Under the pieces are notes generated by a model. It did no database searches. It was not told the DNA's origin and was given only the letters and a program-made list of their open reading frames with translations. The position numbers and the translations under genes were made by a program. From Chondrinema litorale (GTDB taxonomy: Bacteria; Bacteroidota; Bacteroidia; Cytophagales; Flammeovirgaceae), in contig NZ_CP111044.1 in NCBI RefSeq assembly GCF_026250525.1, forward strand, positions 558,001 through 622,000: DNA of 64,000 bases. The letters run 5' to 3'. This document shows positions 8,160-16,409 of this stretch, one piece after another (position 1 is the stretch's first letter; every line of letters begins with the position of its first letter).

Positions 8160-9038
8160 TTAAGCTGCTTGTGTTCTTATCGACTTTGGAGTTTCACCTG
8201 TAATCTTTTTAAAGAAGTTATTAAAGTATGTAGGATATTCAAAACCGAGTGCAAAGGCAATTTCTGCAATATTCCAATTTGTATGTTGGAGCAGAGATTT
8301 TGCCTCACTTGCAATTCTTTCTGTAATATGGGTTGTTGTAGACTTACCTGTAACCTCTTTTACAGCGCGATTTAGGTAGTTTACATGAACAGAAAGATTA
8401 CTGGCATAATCTTGTGCTGTTCTGAGTTTAAGTGGAGCTTCTGGACTTTCAATTGGAAACTGACGCTCTAATAATTCAAGAAAAACAGAAGTTAAACGAG
8501 AAGAAGCATTTTTGTGCTGATCGAAATTTTCTGAAGGTTGTAGCTTTAATGCTTCGTGTATAATTAAATGAATATAATTTCTAATTAAATCATCTTTATA
8601 AGAATAATCTGATTGCTGCTCTTCGATCATTTTGCGAAAAATGCTATTCAGAAACTCTCTTTGCTCAACAGTTATTTTTAAAATTGGCGTACCTCCAATC
8701 TTAAACAATGGTGATTGTTGTAAACTTTCAGAGCGATCTGAAGGTGCTAAAAAGTCTTCTGAAAAAAGGCAAGTATAACCAACATATGTACTCGAAACGG
8801 TTTCCCAAGAATAAGGAATATGCGGATTACCAAAAAATAAGATTGTATCATTTGCTTCGAAACTTCGATCGGCATAATGGATAATACTTTTACCTGTGGT
8901 TAAGCAGATTTTATAGAAATCTTTTCTGCTGTAAACTTTAGTAGCATTACCATCTTTTTCAATTTGAAATATATTGAACCCTTTGAGTTTAAGCTCAGTA
9001 TTAAACTCTGAAACCGAACGCGTATTCTTATTTTCCAT
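8160..9038 (-). CDS. AraC-family transcriptional regulator with N-terminal cupin-like sensor
   Basis: 292-aa cytoplasmic regulator. The N-terminal half has the cupin-type ligand pocket common in this group, for example YADRSFEANDTILFFGNPHIPY. The C-terminal 100 residues are the two helix-turn-helix motifs of AraC proteins: TAQDYASNLSVHVNYLNRAV, then WNIAEIAFALGFEYPTYFNNFF and the conserved TPKSIR end. A promoter-like element with tandem AAGAATTTCAAAC half-sites lies upstream (9312-9376), and the same element precedes the alcohol dehydrogenase and the acetyltransferase. The simplest reading is that this protein binds all three and controls its own gene. The ligand is unknown; in similar loci such regulators respond to aldehydes or small aromatics. 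Confidence 0.88.
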   Translation of the reverse strand: MENKNTRSVSEFNTELKLKGFNIFQIEKDGNATKVYSRKDFYKICLTTGKSIIHYADRSFEANDTILFFGNPHIPYSWETVSSTYVGYTCLFSEDFLAPSDRSESLQQSPLFKIGGTPILKITVEQREFLNSIFRKMIEEQQSDYSYKDDLIRNYIHLIIHEALKLQPSENFDQHKNASSRLTSVFLELLERQFPIESPEAPLKLRTAQDYASNLSVHVNYLNRAVKEVTGKSTTTHITERIASEAKSLLQHTNWNIAEIAFALGFEYPTYFNNFFKKITGETPKSIRTQAA

Positions 9039-9658
9039 AATACAAAATTAATAAGATCAATCAGATTTATACTATGTATTAACAAATATCACCAAGTACA
9101 AATTCAATTAGACCTGATTCTCAATACAAAGCCAATTATTTTAAATATATACATTATAAACAACTGTATAACAATTACTTACAAATAACTCATCATATAG
9201 TTAAAGATAGAAACTAAATGCAAACTTCAATAAATAAGTGTTTAAAATGTAAAAATGTTTAAGCAAGGTTGAGAAGGAAAACAGCTCACAATTCGATAAA
9301 ATTGACCTTTTAAAAAATAGAGTTATTAATCACAATTTAATAAAGAATTTCAAACCATTAATTATGATTTTCAAACATTTTGCAGCTTGTTATAGCGCTA
9401 AATTTTTAAAAGAAAATTTGAGATTATCTTTTTGCATTTGATTACAAAATTCAAATATTTTTTTTAAACTTTTTGAAAGATCATGCCATTTATCTCTCAT
9501 TTTCTAAACCAATACATTTCCCCTTCAATACAAAAAACACCAGAGATGACAGTATTTTACCATTCAGTTTAAAAGCAGGACTAGGATATTCAGAAACAAA
9601 ATCAGTAGTTTCAGAAGATTTTCAAGAGTGAACTATTCCGTTTCATTATTTTTGATGG
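9039..9658. other. Long non-coding region between the AraC gene and the reg-prop kinase
   Basis: 620 bp, AT-rich, holding the operator/promoter at 9312-9376 reading left. The right part (9480-9650) has short open frames with no start codon and no recognisable family. A TATTTTTG box at 9647-9654 lies almost on the kinase start codon, so it is either coincidental or would give a nearly leaderless transcript. Confidence 0.4.
9312..9376 (-). promoter_or_regulatory. Promoter with tandem AraC-like half-sites upstream of the cupin-AraC gene
   Basis: AAAGAATTTCAAAC (9342-9355) and ATGATTTTCAAAC (9364-9376) have their conserved C residues (9351, 9372) 21 bp apart. A near-match -7 box, TATTTTTT on the minus strand (9312-9319), lies 32 bp from the first. 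This matches the layout at 1630-1695 and 2936-3000. The leader to the ATG at 9038 would be about 265 nt, so regulation of this gene is less certain than for the acetyltransferase. Confidence 0.45.
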
Positions 9659-12568
9659 ATGAAATATATTTTGGCGTTTTTTGTGGTTTGCTTTTCTTTT
9701 GAAATGGTGTTGGCTCAGCACCCTATAACCATTAACATGGCTGAAAAAGATGGACTACCAGATGTTGAATTTTACGACATTATAAGAGATCAAAAAGACT
9801 TATTTTGGCTGGCTGCAAACAGTGGATTATACCGATACAACGGAACTGATTTTCTAAAGGTAGATTGTAAACAACAAAAAGGCTTATCTGTTTTTAACCT
9901 CACAGAAGATTGTGCGAATCGTATTTGGTGTGTCAATCTGTATGGACAGATTATGTATGGACAAAACGATTCGCTTCATATTTTTAAAGATTTACATCAA
10001 GTATTAAAAGGTAATCTGGCAAGCATATTTATAGAAAACAATGATTTGATAGTAGTTTGGGAAGAAGGAATTTTAATATTCGATATTAAAACTGCTGCAC
10101 AAAAATTCTATAAAAAAGTCTTTAAAATTGCTACACAAAAAATACAAGGTAAAATATATATTTTCACCTCAAACGGTATAGTATATTCACTAGCTGATAA
10201 TCACCAACTAGTTCAGTTTTACCAATTTGATAATCAAGAAGATGTTAAAGTAGCTGCCATTTTTTTTGAATATAAAGACAAAGTATACCTTTCTTATCGA
10301 GAAAATTATCAAAGAACATTCATCGATTTAACAACCAACACCCAACTAAATACAAGTGAGTTTAAAGAGCTTTATAATTTAAGAATAATACGTGTAAAAG
10401 AACTTGATAACAAGCTCTGGTTTGCAACTAATAAAGGAGTTTTTGTTTATAGTATTAATAAAGATGAGAGTTGGCAACTCTCAGCACAGTATTTTTCTGA
10501 TGAAATAGTAAGCGATATATTTAAGGATATTGACGAAAACTATTGGTTTACTACTTTAAACAATGGCATTTATGTAATGCCAAACATACTAATTGGCAAG
10601 TACAAAGATATTTTGCTTAAAGAGAGTGTTTCTTCACTTGAAGCAGTAAGTAAAAACTTAGTAGCGATAGGTACCACAGAAGGCATTGTATATTTGTTAA
10701 ACACACAGACAGAAAAAGTAACTACAATACAACTGCCCCATCTAAAAACAGTAAATAATTTGTTTTACAATGAGGCAAAAGAAGAATTATACATTAGTAC
10801 CAATAGCCGGCTAAGTTATAGTTACGATTTAAAAAAAGGCAAACTAAAAAGCGAAGGAAACAAATTTGGAGTAACAAAGGGATTGGCCATTACGGAAACC
10901 GATATTGTATATCTCACTTATAACAGAGCACAAGTTTATTTAAATACATTTACTAATCACCAAAAAATTAAACCTCTTGAGAGAAAAAGAGCTTATTCCG
11001 TTTTGAGTGATCTTAATAAAAATACTGTTTATATAGGCTATATAGATGAATTGGTAAAATACGATAGTCTTTGGAAACCAACTACACTTACACTTAAAGG
11101 AGAAAATATACAGGTTAGCCATTTAGCACAAACCGAAAATGGTGTAATTTGGGCAAACATAAATCATGTAGGTATTGCCGCAATTGTTGGAGATAGTATT
11201 CTAGTAAAATATAAGCTCGACAATGGATTGATTGACAATAACTTAAGTTTCATAAAAGCAGTAGGAAATAAGCTCTGGTGTAGCTATAAAGGTTACTTAC
11301 AATGTATAAATACAGAAACTGATAAAATAACTACCATTACAAAACAAGATGGACTTGAGAATCTAATTACTGGTTTAACCATTTCTGATAGTTTACTCAT
11401 TTTTAGCTCTAGAAGAGAATTATATGCGTTGCCGATTTATAACGAGCTATTATTTAAGAAAAGAAAAGTACCAGAAGTGTATTTTACACAAATACTTATA
11501 GGTAACCAAAATGAAAACATTAAGGATAAATACATATTACCTTACGAAAAAAACTCGGTAGCTTTTCATTTTCAGGCAAATAGTTTTGAAGCAGCCAAGC
11601 ACTTAAAGTTTAAATACAAATTACGTGGATTCGATACGCAATGGAGAACCACAGATCATGGTATTTCATCAGTGGAGTATAACAGTTTACCTGCCGGAAA
11701 TTTCACTTTTGAGATTAAAACTACTACTGCCAATAATGAATATACAAGCACAGGTAAAAAAATAGAATTAGTTATTCAGCTTCCTTTTTGGGAAGAATGG
11801 TGGTTTATAACATTGTGCTTATCATTAGTTTTTGGTGCTTTGATTTTTTATTATCAGAAAAAAATGAAAAGCCGAGAAGAAAAACAAAATCAAATTTTTG
11901 ATAAACTTGTACAAGAGAAAAAATTCACCACACTGAAACTAGAAAATCTTCGCTCTCAAATGAATCCGCATTTCATTTTTAATGCGCTCAATTCAATTCA
12001 GGAGTATATCATCAACAATCAAAAGAATCTTGCCAGCTCTTATTTAGTGAAATTTTCTAGACTAATAAGAATTTATTTACAACACAGCCAAGTAAACGAT
12101 GTAACACTTTCGGCAGAGATAGAAGCACTTTCTTTATATCTCGAATTAGAAAAAATTCGTTTTGAAGAAGAGTTGAAATACCATCTTGAAATTGCTGAAG
12201 GGGTAAACACCAAACGAATAAAAGTGCCTTCCATTTTTATACAACCTTATGTAGAAAATGCCATTAAACACGGTTTGTTACACAAGAAAAACAATAGGAA
12301 ATTAGAAATTAAATTTGAGCTAAGCGAATGTAAAACCAAACTTTTATGCCGAATAGAAGACAATGGCGTAGGCCGAGAAGCTGCGCAAAGAATTAGTGCC
12401 CGAAACAGTTTTCATACTTCTTTTGCCACCAAAGCAAACGAAGAAAGAATTGATTTGTATAATTTAAATCGCTCAAATAAAATTAGTGTCGAAATTAATG
12501 ATATTAAAGAAAATAACATTGCTTTAGGCACTGTAGTAAGCATTAGCATTCCAGTAAAAAAACACTAG
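9659..12568 (+). CDS. Sensor histidine kinase with reg-prop beta-propellers and LytS-type kinase core
   Basis: 969-aa membrane sensor. A Sec signal (residues 1-20, ending VLAQ) is followed by about 620 residues of two-component-regulator propeller repeats outside the membrane, where NGLIDNNLS and QDGLENLIT are the clearest repeat turns. Then come a Y_Y_Y domain (KYKLRGFDTQW, about 655-715), one membrane segment (WWFITLCLSLVFGALIF) and a coiled linker. The LytS-type His-kinase domain has the phospho-acceptor in MNPHFIFNALNS (His about 770), and the ATP-binding N box is PYVENAIKHGLL. The response regulator gene starts 2 bp after the stop, so the two are one unit. Similar kinases without REC or AraC fusions signal to a separate LytTR partner. 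The signal sensed is unknown. Confidence 0.92.
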   Translation: MKYILAFFVVCFSFEMVLAQHPITINMAEKDGLPDVEFYDIIRDQKDLFWLAANSGLYRYNGTDFLKVDCKQQKGLSVFNLTEDCANRIWCVNLYGQIMYGQNDSLHIFKDLHQVLKGNLASIFIENNDLIVVWEEGILIFDIKTAAQKFYKKVFKIATQKIQGKIYIFTSNGIVYSLADNHQLVQFYQFDNQEDVKVAAIFFEYKDKVYLSYRENYQRTFIDLTTNTQLNTSEFKELYNLRIIRVKELDNKLWFATNKGVFVYSINKDESWQLSAQYFSDEIVSDIFKDIDENYWFTTLNNGIYVMPNILIGKYKDILLKESVSSLEAVSKNLVAIGTTEGIVYLLNTQTEKVTTIQLPHLKTVNNLFYNEAKEELYISTNSRLSYSYDLKKGKLKSEGNKFGVTKGLAITETDIVYLTYNRAQVYLNTFTNHQKIKPLERKRAYSVLSDLNKNTVYIGYIDELVKYDSLWKPTTLTLKGENIQVSHLAQTENGVIWANINHVGIAAIVGDSILVKYKLDNGLIDNNLSFIKAVGNKLWCSYKGYLQCINTETDKITTITKQDGLENLITGLTISDSLLIFSSRRELYALPIYNELLFKKRKVPEVYFTQILIGNQNENIKDKYILPYEKNSVAFHFQANSFEAAKHLKFKYKLRGFDTQWRTTDHGISSVEYNSLPAGNFTFEIKTTTANNEYTSTGKKIELVIQLPFWEEWWFITLCLSLVFGALIFYYQKKMKSREEKQNQIFDKLVQEKKFTTLKLENLRSQMNPHFIFNALNSIQEYIINNQKNLASSYLVKFSRLIRIYLQHSQVNDVTLSAEIEALSLYLELEKIRFEEELKYHLEIAEGVNTKRIKVPSIFIQPYVENAIKHGLLHKKNNRKLEIKFELSECKTKLLCRIEDNGVGREAAQRISARNSFHTSFATKANEERIDLYNLNRSNKISVEINDIKENNIALGTVVSISIPVKKH

Positions 12569-12570
12569 CT

Positions 12571-13323
12571 ATGAAATCGATAATTATAGACGACGAAAAA
12601 AAAGCCAGAAGCCTCTTAATTACAATGATTAAAGAAAATTGTAATTCTATTAATACCATTTTAGAAGCTTCTGATTTAAAAGAAGGCGTAGAAAAAATTA
12701 AACAAGAAAAACCCGATATAGTATTTTTAGATATTGAAATGCCCGAATTGTTTGGCTTACAAATTCTAGATTTCTTCGATACACCGGTCGAGTTTCAAAT
12801 CATTTTTACTACCGCTTATAATGAATATGCTATAGAAGCATTTAAGCTTTCTGCCATAGATTATCTGTTAAAACCAATTGATATTGATGAACTTACAAAA
12901 GCAGTCCGCAAAGCAGAAGAAGCACTTAGAAAACAAGAGCTAGATAATAGATTGGTAAGCTTACAAAAAAACATCAGACAGTTATCTGTAAATAAAATTG
13001 CCTTAGAAGTACCTCGGGGATTTTTATTTGTAAACCACGACGACATTCTCCTATTAGAAGCCGATGGTATGTATACAAAAGTGTATTTAAAAACAGGTGA
13101 AAGTAAATTAATTAGCAAACCGCTCAAGTACTTTGCAGATCAGCTAGAAAATAAATCGCTGTTTTTTAAATGCCATAGATCGTTTGTGGTAAACCTCAAA
13201 TACATTAAAGAACTCACTAATAATGATGCGGGCTTTATTGTAATGGAAAATAAAAAGATAGTCCCGATTTCTAAATCTCGTAAGCAAGAGTTTATTAAAG
13301 TAATACAGGATGTATTTTGGTAG
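12571..13323 (+). CDS. LytTR-family response regulator
   Basis: 250-aa regulator paired with the preceding kinase. The receiver domain starts MKSIIIDDEKKAR (acidic pocket), has the phospho-Asp in PDIVFLDIEMPELFG, the Thr in FTTAYNEYA and the Lys in YLLKPI. The C-terminal LytTR DNA-binding domain (about 145-250) shows LLEADGMYTKVYL and FFKCHRSFVVNLKYI. The end of the gene, encoding KQEFIKVIQDVFW, is copied in front of each of the next two lipoprotein genes. A 20-bp-spaced direct repeat directly downstream is the natural candidate for its binding site. Confidence 0.93.
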   Translation: MKSIIIDDEKKARSLLITMIKENCNSINTILEASDLKEGVEKIKQEKPDIVFLDIEMPELFGLQILDFFDTPVEFQIIFTTAYNEYAIEAFKLSAIDYLLKPIDIDELTKAVRKAEEALRKQELDNRLVSLQKNIRQLSVNKIALEVPRGFLFVNHDDILLLEADGMYTKVYLKTGESKLISKPLKYFADQLENKSLFFKCHRSFVVNLKYIKELTNNDAGFIVMENKKIVPISKSRKQEFIKVIQDVFW

Positions 13324-13456
13324 ACAAAAATATGAATCGCTTTAGAAACAAATCAGTTTGTTTAGAAACTAAATCCGGCAACTCAGAAGATAAAGGAAAC
13401 AAGCTGCTAGTTTCCCAAATAGTTTTGGTGCATTCACTAATCAAATAATGCACGTA
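13282..13456 (+). repeat. Copy 1 (parental) of a 175-bp block: regulator 3' end plus lipoprotein promoter
   Basis: Begins in the last 13 codons of the LytTR gene and runs to the start of the first lipoprotein gene. It is present again at 14140-14315 and 16237-16409 with most bases unchanged. Because part of it is coding sequence of the regulator, this copy is the original and the others are duplicates. Confidence 0.85.
13341..13427 (+). promoter_or_regulatory. Promoter and likely LytTR operator of lipoprotein gene 1
   Basis: TTTAGAAAC occurs at 13341 and again at 13361, exactly 20 bp apart, as expected for a LytTR dimer bound to direct repeats. A perfect TAnnTTTG box (TAGTTTTG) follows at 13420-13427, leaving a leader of about 24 nt to the ATG at 13457. 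All elements are conserved in the two copies downstream. Confidence 0.55.
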
Positions 13457-14044
13457 ATGAAAAAAACCAGTATTGCACGTTTAGTTCTACTCTCTTTCTT
13501 AGTCACATTTTTTTCTTGTTCTGATGATGACTCACCAGAACCAGTAATCGAGGATGCAATTGAATTTCCTGATGCTAACTTTAAAAAAGTGCTGGTTGCA
13601 GATCCAGCAATTAACACAAATGGAGACAGTGAAATTACGGAATCTGAAGCTTCAGACTTTACAGGAATTATTTCTGCGCAAAACAGTTCAACCGAAGATG
13701 TTACAGGAATAGAATACTTTACTAATGTTACAAGAATTAGTCTATTTAATAATCAAATAACATCAATAGATCTATCAAAAAACACAAAAGTTACCCAACT
13801 ACTAGTTGAATCAAACAGCTTAACCAGTATTGATGTTTCGAGTTTAACTCAATTGGTAGACTTTAAAGCCCATACAAATGATCTAACATCTTTAAACTTA
13901 GCCAATGGCAATAATGCTAATATGACAAGAGTGGAAATTCAAGGTAATTCAGAATTAACTTGTATAAAAGTAGATGATTTGTCTGCTCCAACAGGTGCTT
14001 GGATAAAAGACAATGAAGCAAGCTATAGTACTGATTGTAATTAA
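13457..14044 (+). CDS. Surface lipoprotein with EF-hand-like motif and leucine-rich repeats (paralogue 1)
   Basis: 195-aa lipoprotein with signal MKKTSIARLVLLSFLVTFFSC and Cys21 as lipid site. The acidic residues after the Cys (SDDD) resemble the surface-export signal of Bacteroidota lipoproteins. INTNGDSEITESE fits an EF-hand calcium loop spacing, and short leucine-rich turns follow (ITSIDLSKNTKVTQL, LTSIDVSSLTQL). The frame opens at 13448, but the corresponding ATG is out of frame in both paralogues, so the start is 13457. It is the first of three tandem paralogues behind the kinase/LytTR pair. Its LRR part is repeated as the C-terminus of the next gene. Probably a small surface binding protein. 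Confidence 0.82.
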   Translation: MKKTSIARLVLLSFLVTFFSCSDDDSPEPVIEDAIEFPDANFKKVLVADPAINTNGDSEITESEASDFTGIISAQNSSTEDVTGIEYFTNVTRISLFNNQITSIDLSKNTKVTQLLVESNSLTSIDVSSLTQLVDFKAHTNDLTSLNLANGNNANMTRVEIQGNSELTCIKVDDLSAPTGAWIKDNEASYSTDCN

Positions 14045-14061
14045 AAAATATATCTTCTGAT

Positions 14062-14098
14062 AAAAGAGCTTCTTGAAATACTTCAAGAAGCTCTTTTT
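14062..14098 (+). terminator. Terminator of lipoprotein gene 1
   Basis: AAAAGAGCTTCTTGAA and TTCAAGAAGCTCTTTT form a 16-bp stem with a 4-base loop and a T tail. A near copy follows the next gene at 16161-16195, so the duplicated unit includes its terminator. Confidence 0.85.
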
Positions 14099-14139
14099 GT
14101 TTATAAACCTCAGTACTAAACTCTCTTTAGAAGTTTTAT

Positions 14140-14315
14140 AAACAAGAATTTATTAAAGTGATTTAGGACATCTGTTGGTAGGTAAAACGCAAAATTGCTT
14201 TAGAAACAAATCAGTTTGTTTAGAAACTAAATCCGGTCACTCAGAAGATATTGGAAACAAGCTGCTGGTTTCCCAAATAGTTTTGGTGCATTCACTAATC
14301 AAATAATGCACATTT
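14140..14315 (+). repeat. Copy 2 of the regulator-tail/promoter block
   Basis: Starts with codons for KQEFIKVI followed by TAG, a decayed copy of the LytTR C-terminus. It continues with the same direct repeats and promoter as copy 1, ending at the start of lipoprotein gene 2. Confidence 0.85.
14199..14285 (+). promoter_or_regulatory. Promoter and likely LytTR operator of lipoprotein gene 2
   Basis: TTTAGAAAC at 14199 and 14219 (20-bp spacing), with TAGTTTTG at 14278-14285. The layout is identical to copy 1. Confidence 0.55.
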
Positions 14316-16142
14316 ATGAAAAAAATCAGTATTACACGTTTAGTTTTACTTTCTTTTTTAATCACACTTTTTTCTTGTGATGATGACGACGACACATTAG
14401 AACCAGTAACTATTACCATGTCTTTTAATGACATTAGCATCACTATCCCAGAAAGTTTTGATGTGAGCAACCAGCAAATGGTAAAAATTTCTGATTACCT
14501 TACTGTTGAAACTTCTAACAATACCGAAGCAAATGTAACTTATTCAATTGTTTCTCAATCTGTACCAAATGCTATTAGCATAGCTGGCGAATACTTGGTT
14601 ATTAACCAGAACTTTGAATTAGATTTTGAAACAAATCCAATCCTTACTGCTGAAATCAAAGCAACAGCTGGTGAGGTTTCGGAAACAGCTACCATCACTA
14701 TTAACCTAACTGATGAGCATGAGCCAATTTGGACAGTACAAGCGATTACTGTTACAATGGACGAAAATCCGACAGAAACTACGATCGACACCATTAGACT
14801 CGAAGATTACGATGCTGATTTAGACGGAACACTTACTTACTCAATAAGTAACCAAAGCCCAGAAGGAGCCCTACAAATTGTAGATGACAGCATTGTTGCA
14901 GTTAATGATGCCGCACTTTTCGATTTCGAAACCAATCCAACAATTACTGCAACTATCGAAGTAACAAACGGAAATGGTTATAGCCAAACTGCAGATTTAA
15001 GTATCTCATTAAATGACATGTATGAATCAACTTGGACGATTGACGATTTTGAGTTGACTATAGATGAAAATCCTGAAGATGAAGACTTTTTAGGTCTAGT
15101 TAAATTAATAGGATTTGATTCTGATAAAGACTCTCAAAACTTTACTGTGCAATTGTTAGATGAATCTCCTACAGGTGCAATAGAAGTTGATGTTGAGGAT
15201 ATCTTTCTGACAGTAAAAGATCCATCTTTATTCGACTACGAAACAAACCCTACTATTACTGCCAAAATTCAAATTTCTGACGATAATGGGTACACCCAAA
15301 CTGGTAATATCACGATTACTGTAAATGAACCTTACATACCTTCTTGGACTATTGAAGATTTTGAGTTGACTATAGATGAAAACCCAGAAGATGAAGACGA
15401 TTTAGGTCGAGTTGATTTAGTTGGATTTGATTATGAGAAAGACTCTAGGAACTTTACCATGCAATTGATTGATGAATCTCCTGCAGGTGCAATAGAACTT
15501 CATTATTCAGAGAAAATCTTTTTGACTGTAAAAGATCCATCTTTATTCGACTACGAAACCAACCCTACCATTACTGCCAAAATTCAAATTTCTGATGAAA
15601 ATGGATACACGCAAACTGGTAATATCACGATTACTTTGAATGATGCTGATGAAGCAATCAATATTCCTGATGCTAACTTTAAAAATGCACTGCTTACTGA
15701 TCCAGCAATCAATATAAATGGAGACAGTGAGATTACAGAATCTGAAGCATTAAGTTTTACTGGAAACATTAATGCACCAAGTAGTTCAATAGAAGATGTA
15801 ACAGGAATAGAATACTTTATTAATGTTACTAGAATTAGCTTATTTGACAACGATCTAACATCAATAGATTTATCGAATAATACAAAGGTTACTCAATTAC
15901 TAATTGAAAAAAATAGCTTAACAAGTATCGATATTTCGAAATTAACTCAATTAGTAGATTTTAAAGCGCATACGAATAATCTAACATCGGCCAACTTAGC
16001 CAATGGCAATAATGGTAATATGACGAGAATGCAAATTCAAGGTAATTCAGCATTAAGTTGTATAAAAGTAGATATTTTGCCTGTTCCATATTATGGTTGG
16101 AGTAAAGACAGTTCTGCAACCTATAGTACTAATTGCGATTAA
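14316..16142 (+). CDS. Surface lipoprotein with four cadherin-like repeats fused to an LRR domain (paralogue 2)
   Basis: 608-aa lipoprotein: signal MKKISITRLVLLSFLITLFSC, lipid Cys21, then five Asp, a strong surface-export-like tail. Four cadherin-like repeats of about 100 aa follow (residues about 32-445). Each ends in a segment such as DYETNPTITAKIQIS followed by a calcium-ligand-like LNDxxEPxW linker. From about residue 446 the protein continues as an EF-hand-like plus LRR domain (IPDANFKNALLTDP onward) closely matching the whole mature part of paralogue 1. It is therefore a fusion of the domains of paralogues 1 and 3. The repeats suggest a calcium-dependent surface adhesin or glycan binder. 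It has its own copy of the LytTR-type promoter. Confidence 0.85.
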   Translation: MKKISITRLVLLSFLITLFSCDDDDDTLEPVTITMSFNDISITIPESFDVSNQQMVKISDYLTVETSNNTEANVTYSIVSQSVPNAISIAGEYLVINQNFELDFETNPILTAEIKATAGEVSETATITINLTDEHEPIWTVQAITVTMDENPTETTIDTIRLEDYDADLDGTLTYSISNQSPEGALQIVDDSIVAVNDAALFDFETNPTITATIEVTNGNGYSQTADLSISLNDMYESTWTIDDFELTIDENPEDEDFLGLVKLIGFDSDKDSQNFTVQLLDESPTGAIEVDVEDIFLTVKDPSLFDYETNPTITAKIQISDDNGYTQTGNITITVNEPYIPSWTIEDFELTIDENPEDEDDLGRVDLVGFDYEKDSRNFTMQLIDESPAGAIELHYSEKIFLTVKDPSLFDYETNPTITAKIQISDENGYTQTGNITITLNDADEAINIPDANFKNALLTDPAININGDSEITESEALSFTGNINAPSSSIEDVTGIEYFINVTRISLFDNDLTSIDLSNNTKVTQLLIEKNSLTSIDISKLTQLVDFKAHTNNLTSANLANGNNGNMTRMQIQGNSALSCIKVDILPVPYYGWSKDSSATYSTNCD

Positions 16143-16160
16143 AAAATACATCTTCTAATA

Positions 16161-16195
16161 AAAGAGCTTCTTGATATACTTCAAGAAGCTTTTTT
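16161..16195 (+). terminator. Terminator of lipoprotein gene 2
   Basis: AAAGAGCTTCTTGA pairs with TCAAGAAGCTTTTTT (one G-T pair), followed by T residues. It is a diverged copy of the hairpin at 14062-14098. Confidence 0.8.
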
Positions 16196-16236
16196 GTTTA
16201 AAAATTTCTATGTAAGACTTCTTGTAAAAACCTTGT

Positions 16237-16409
16237 AAACAAGAATTTATTAAAGTGATTCAGGATTTTTGGTAGGTAAATCTCAAAATCGCTTTAGAAA
16301 CATATCAGTTTGTTTAGAAACTAAATCCGGTCACTCAGAAGATAATGGAAACAAGCTGCTGGTTTCCCAAATAGTTTTGGTGCATTCACTAATCAAATAA
16401 TGCACATTT
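16237..16409 (+). repeat. Copy 3 of the regulator-tail/promoter block
   Basis: Opens with intact codons for KQEFIKVIQDFW and a TAG stop (16237-16275), the LytTR C-terminus with only one residue missing. The promoter block follows, ending at lipoprotein gene 3. It preserves the regulator tail better than copy 2 does. Confidence 0.85.
16293..16379 (+). promoter_or_regulatory. Promoter and likely LytTR operator of lipoprotein gene 3
   Basis: TTTAGAAAC at 16293 and 16313 (20-bp spacing), with TAGTTTTG at 16372-16379. The layout is as in the other two copies. Confidence 0.55.

Noticed and set aside
9480..9640. Possible remnant of a coding gene before the reg-prop kinase
   Set aside because: Short frame reading LPFSLKAGLGYSE without start codon, family match or continuation.
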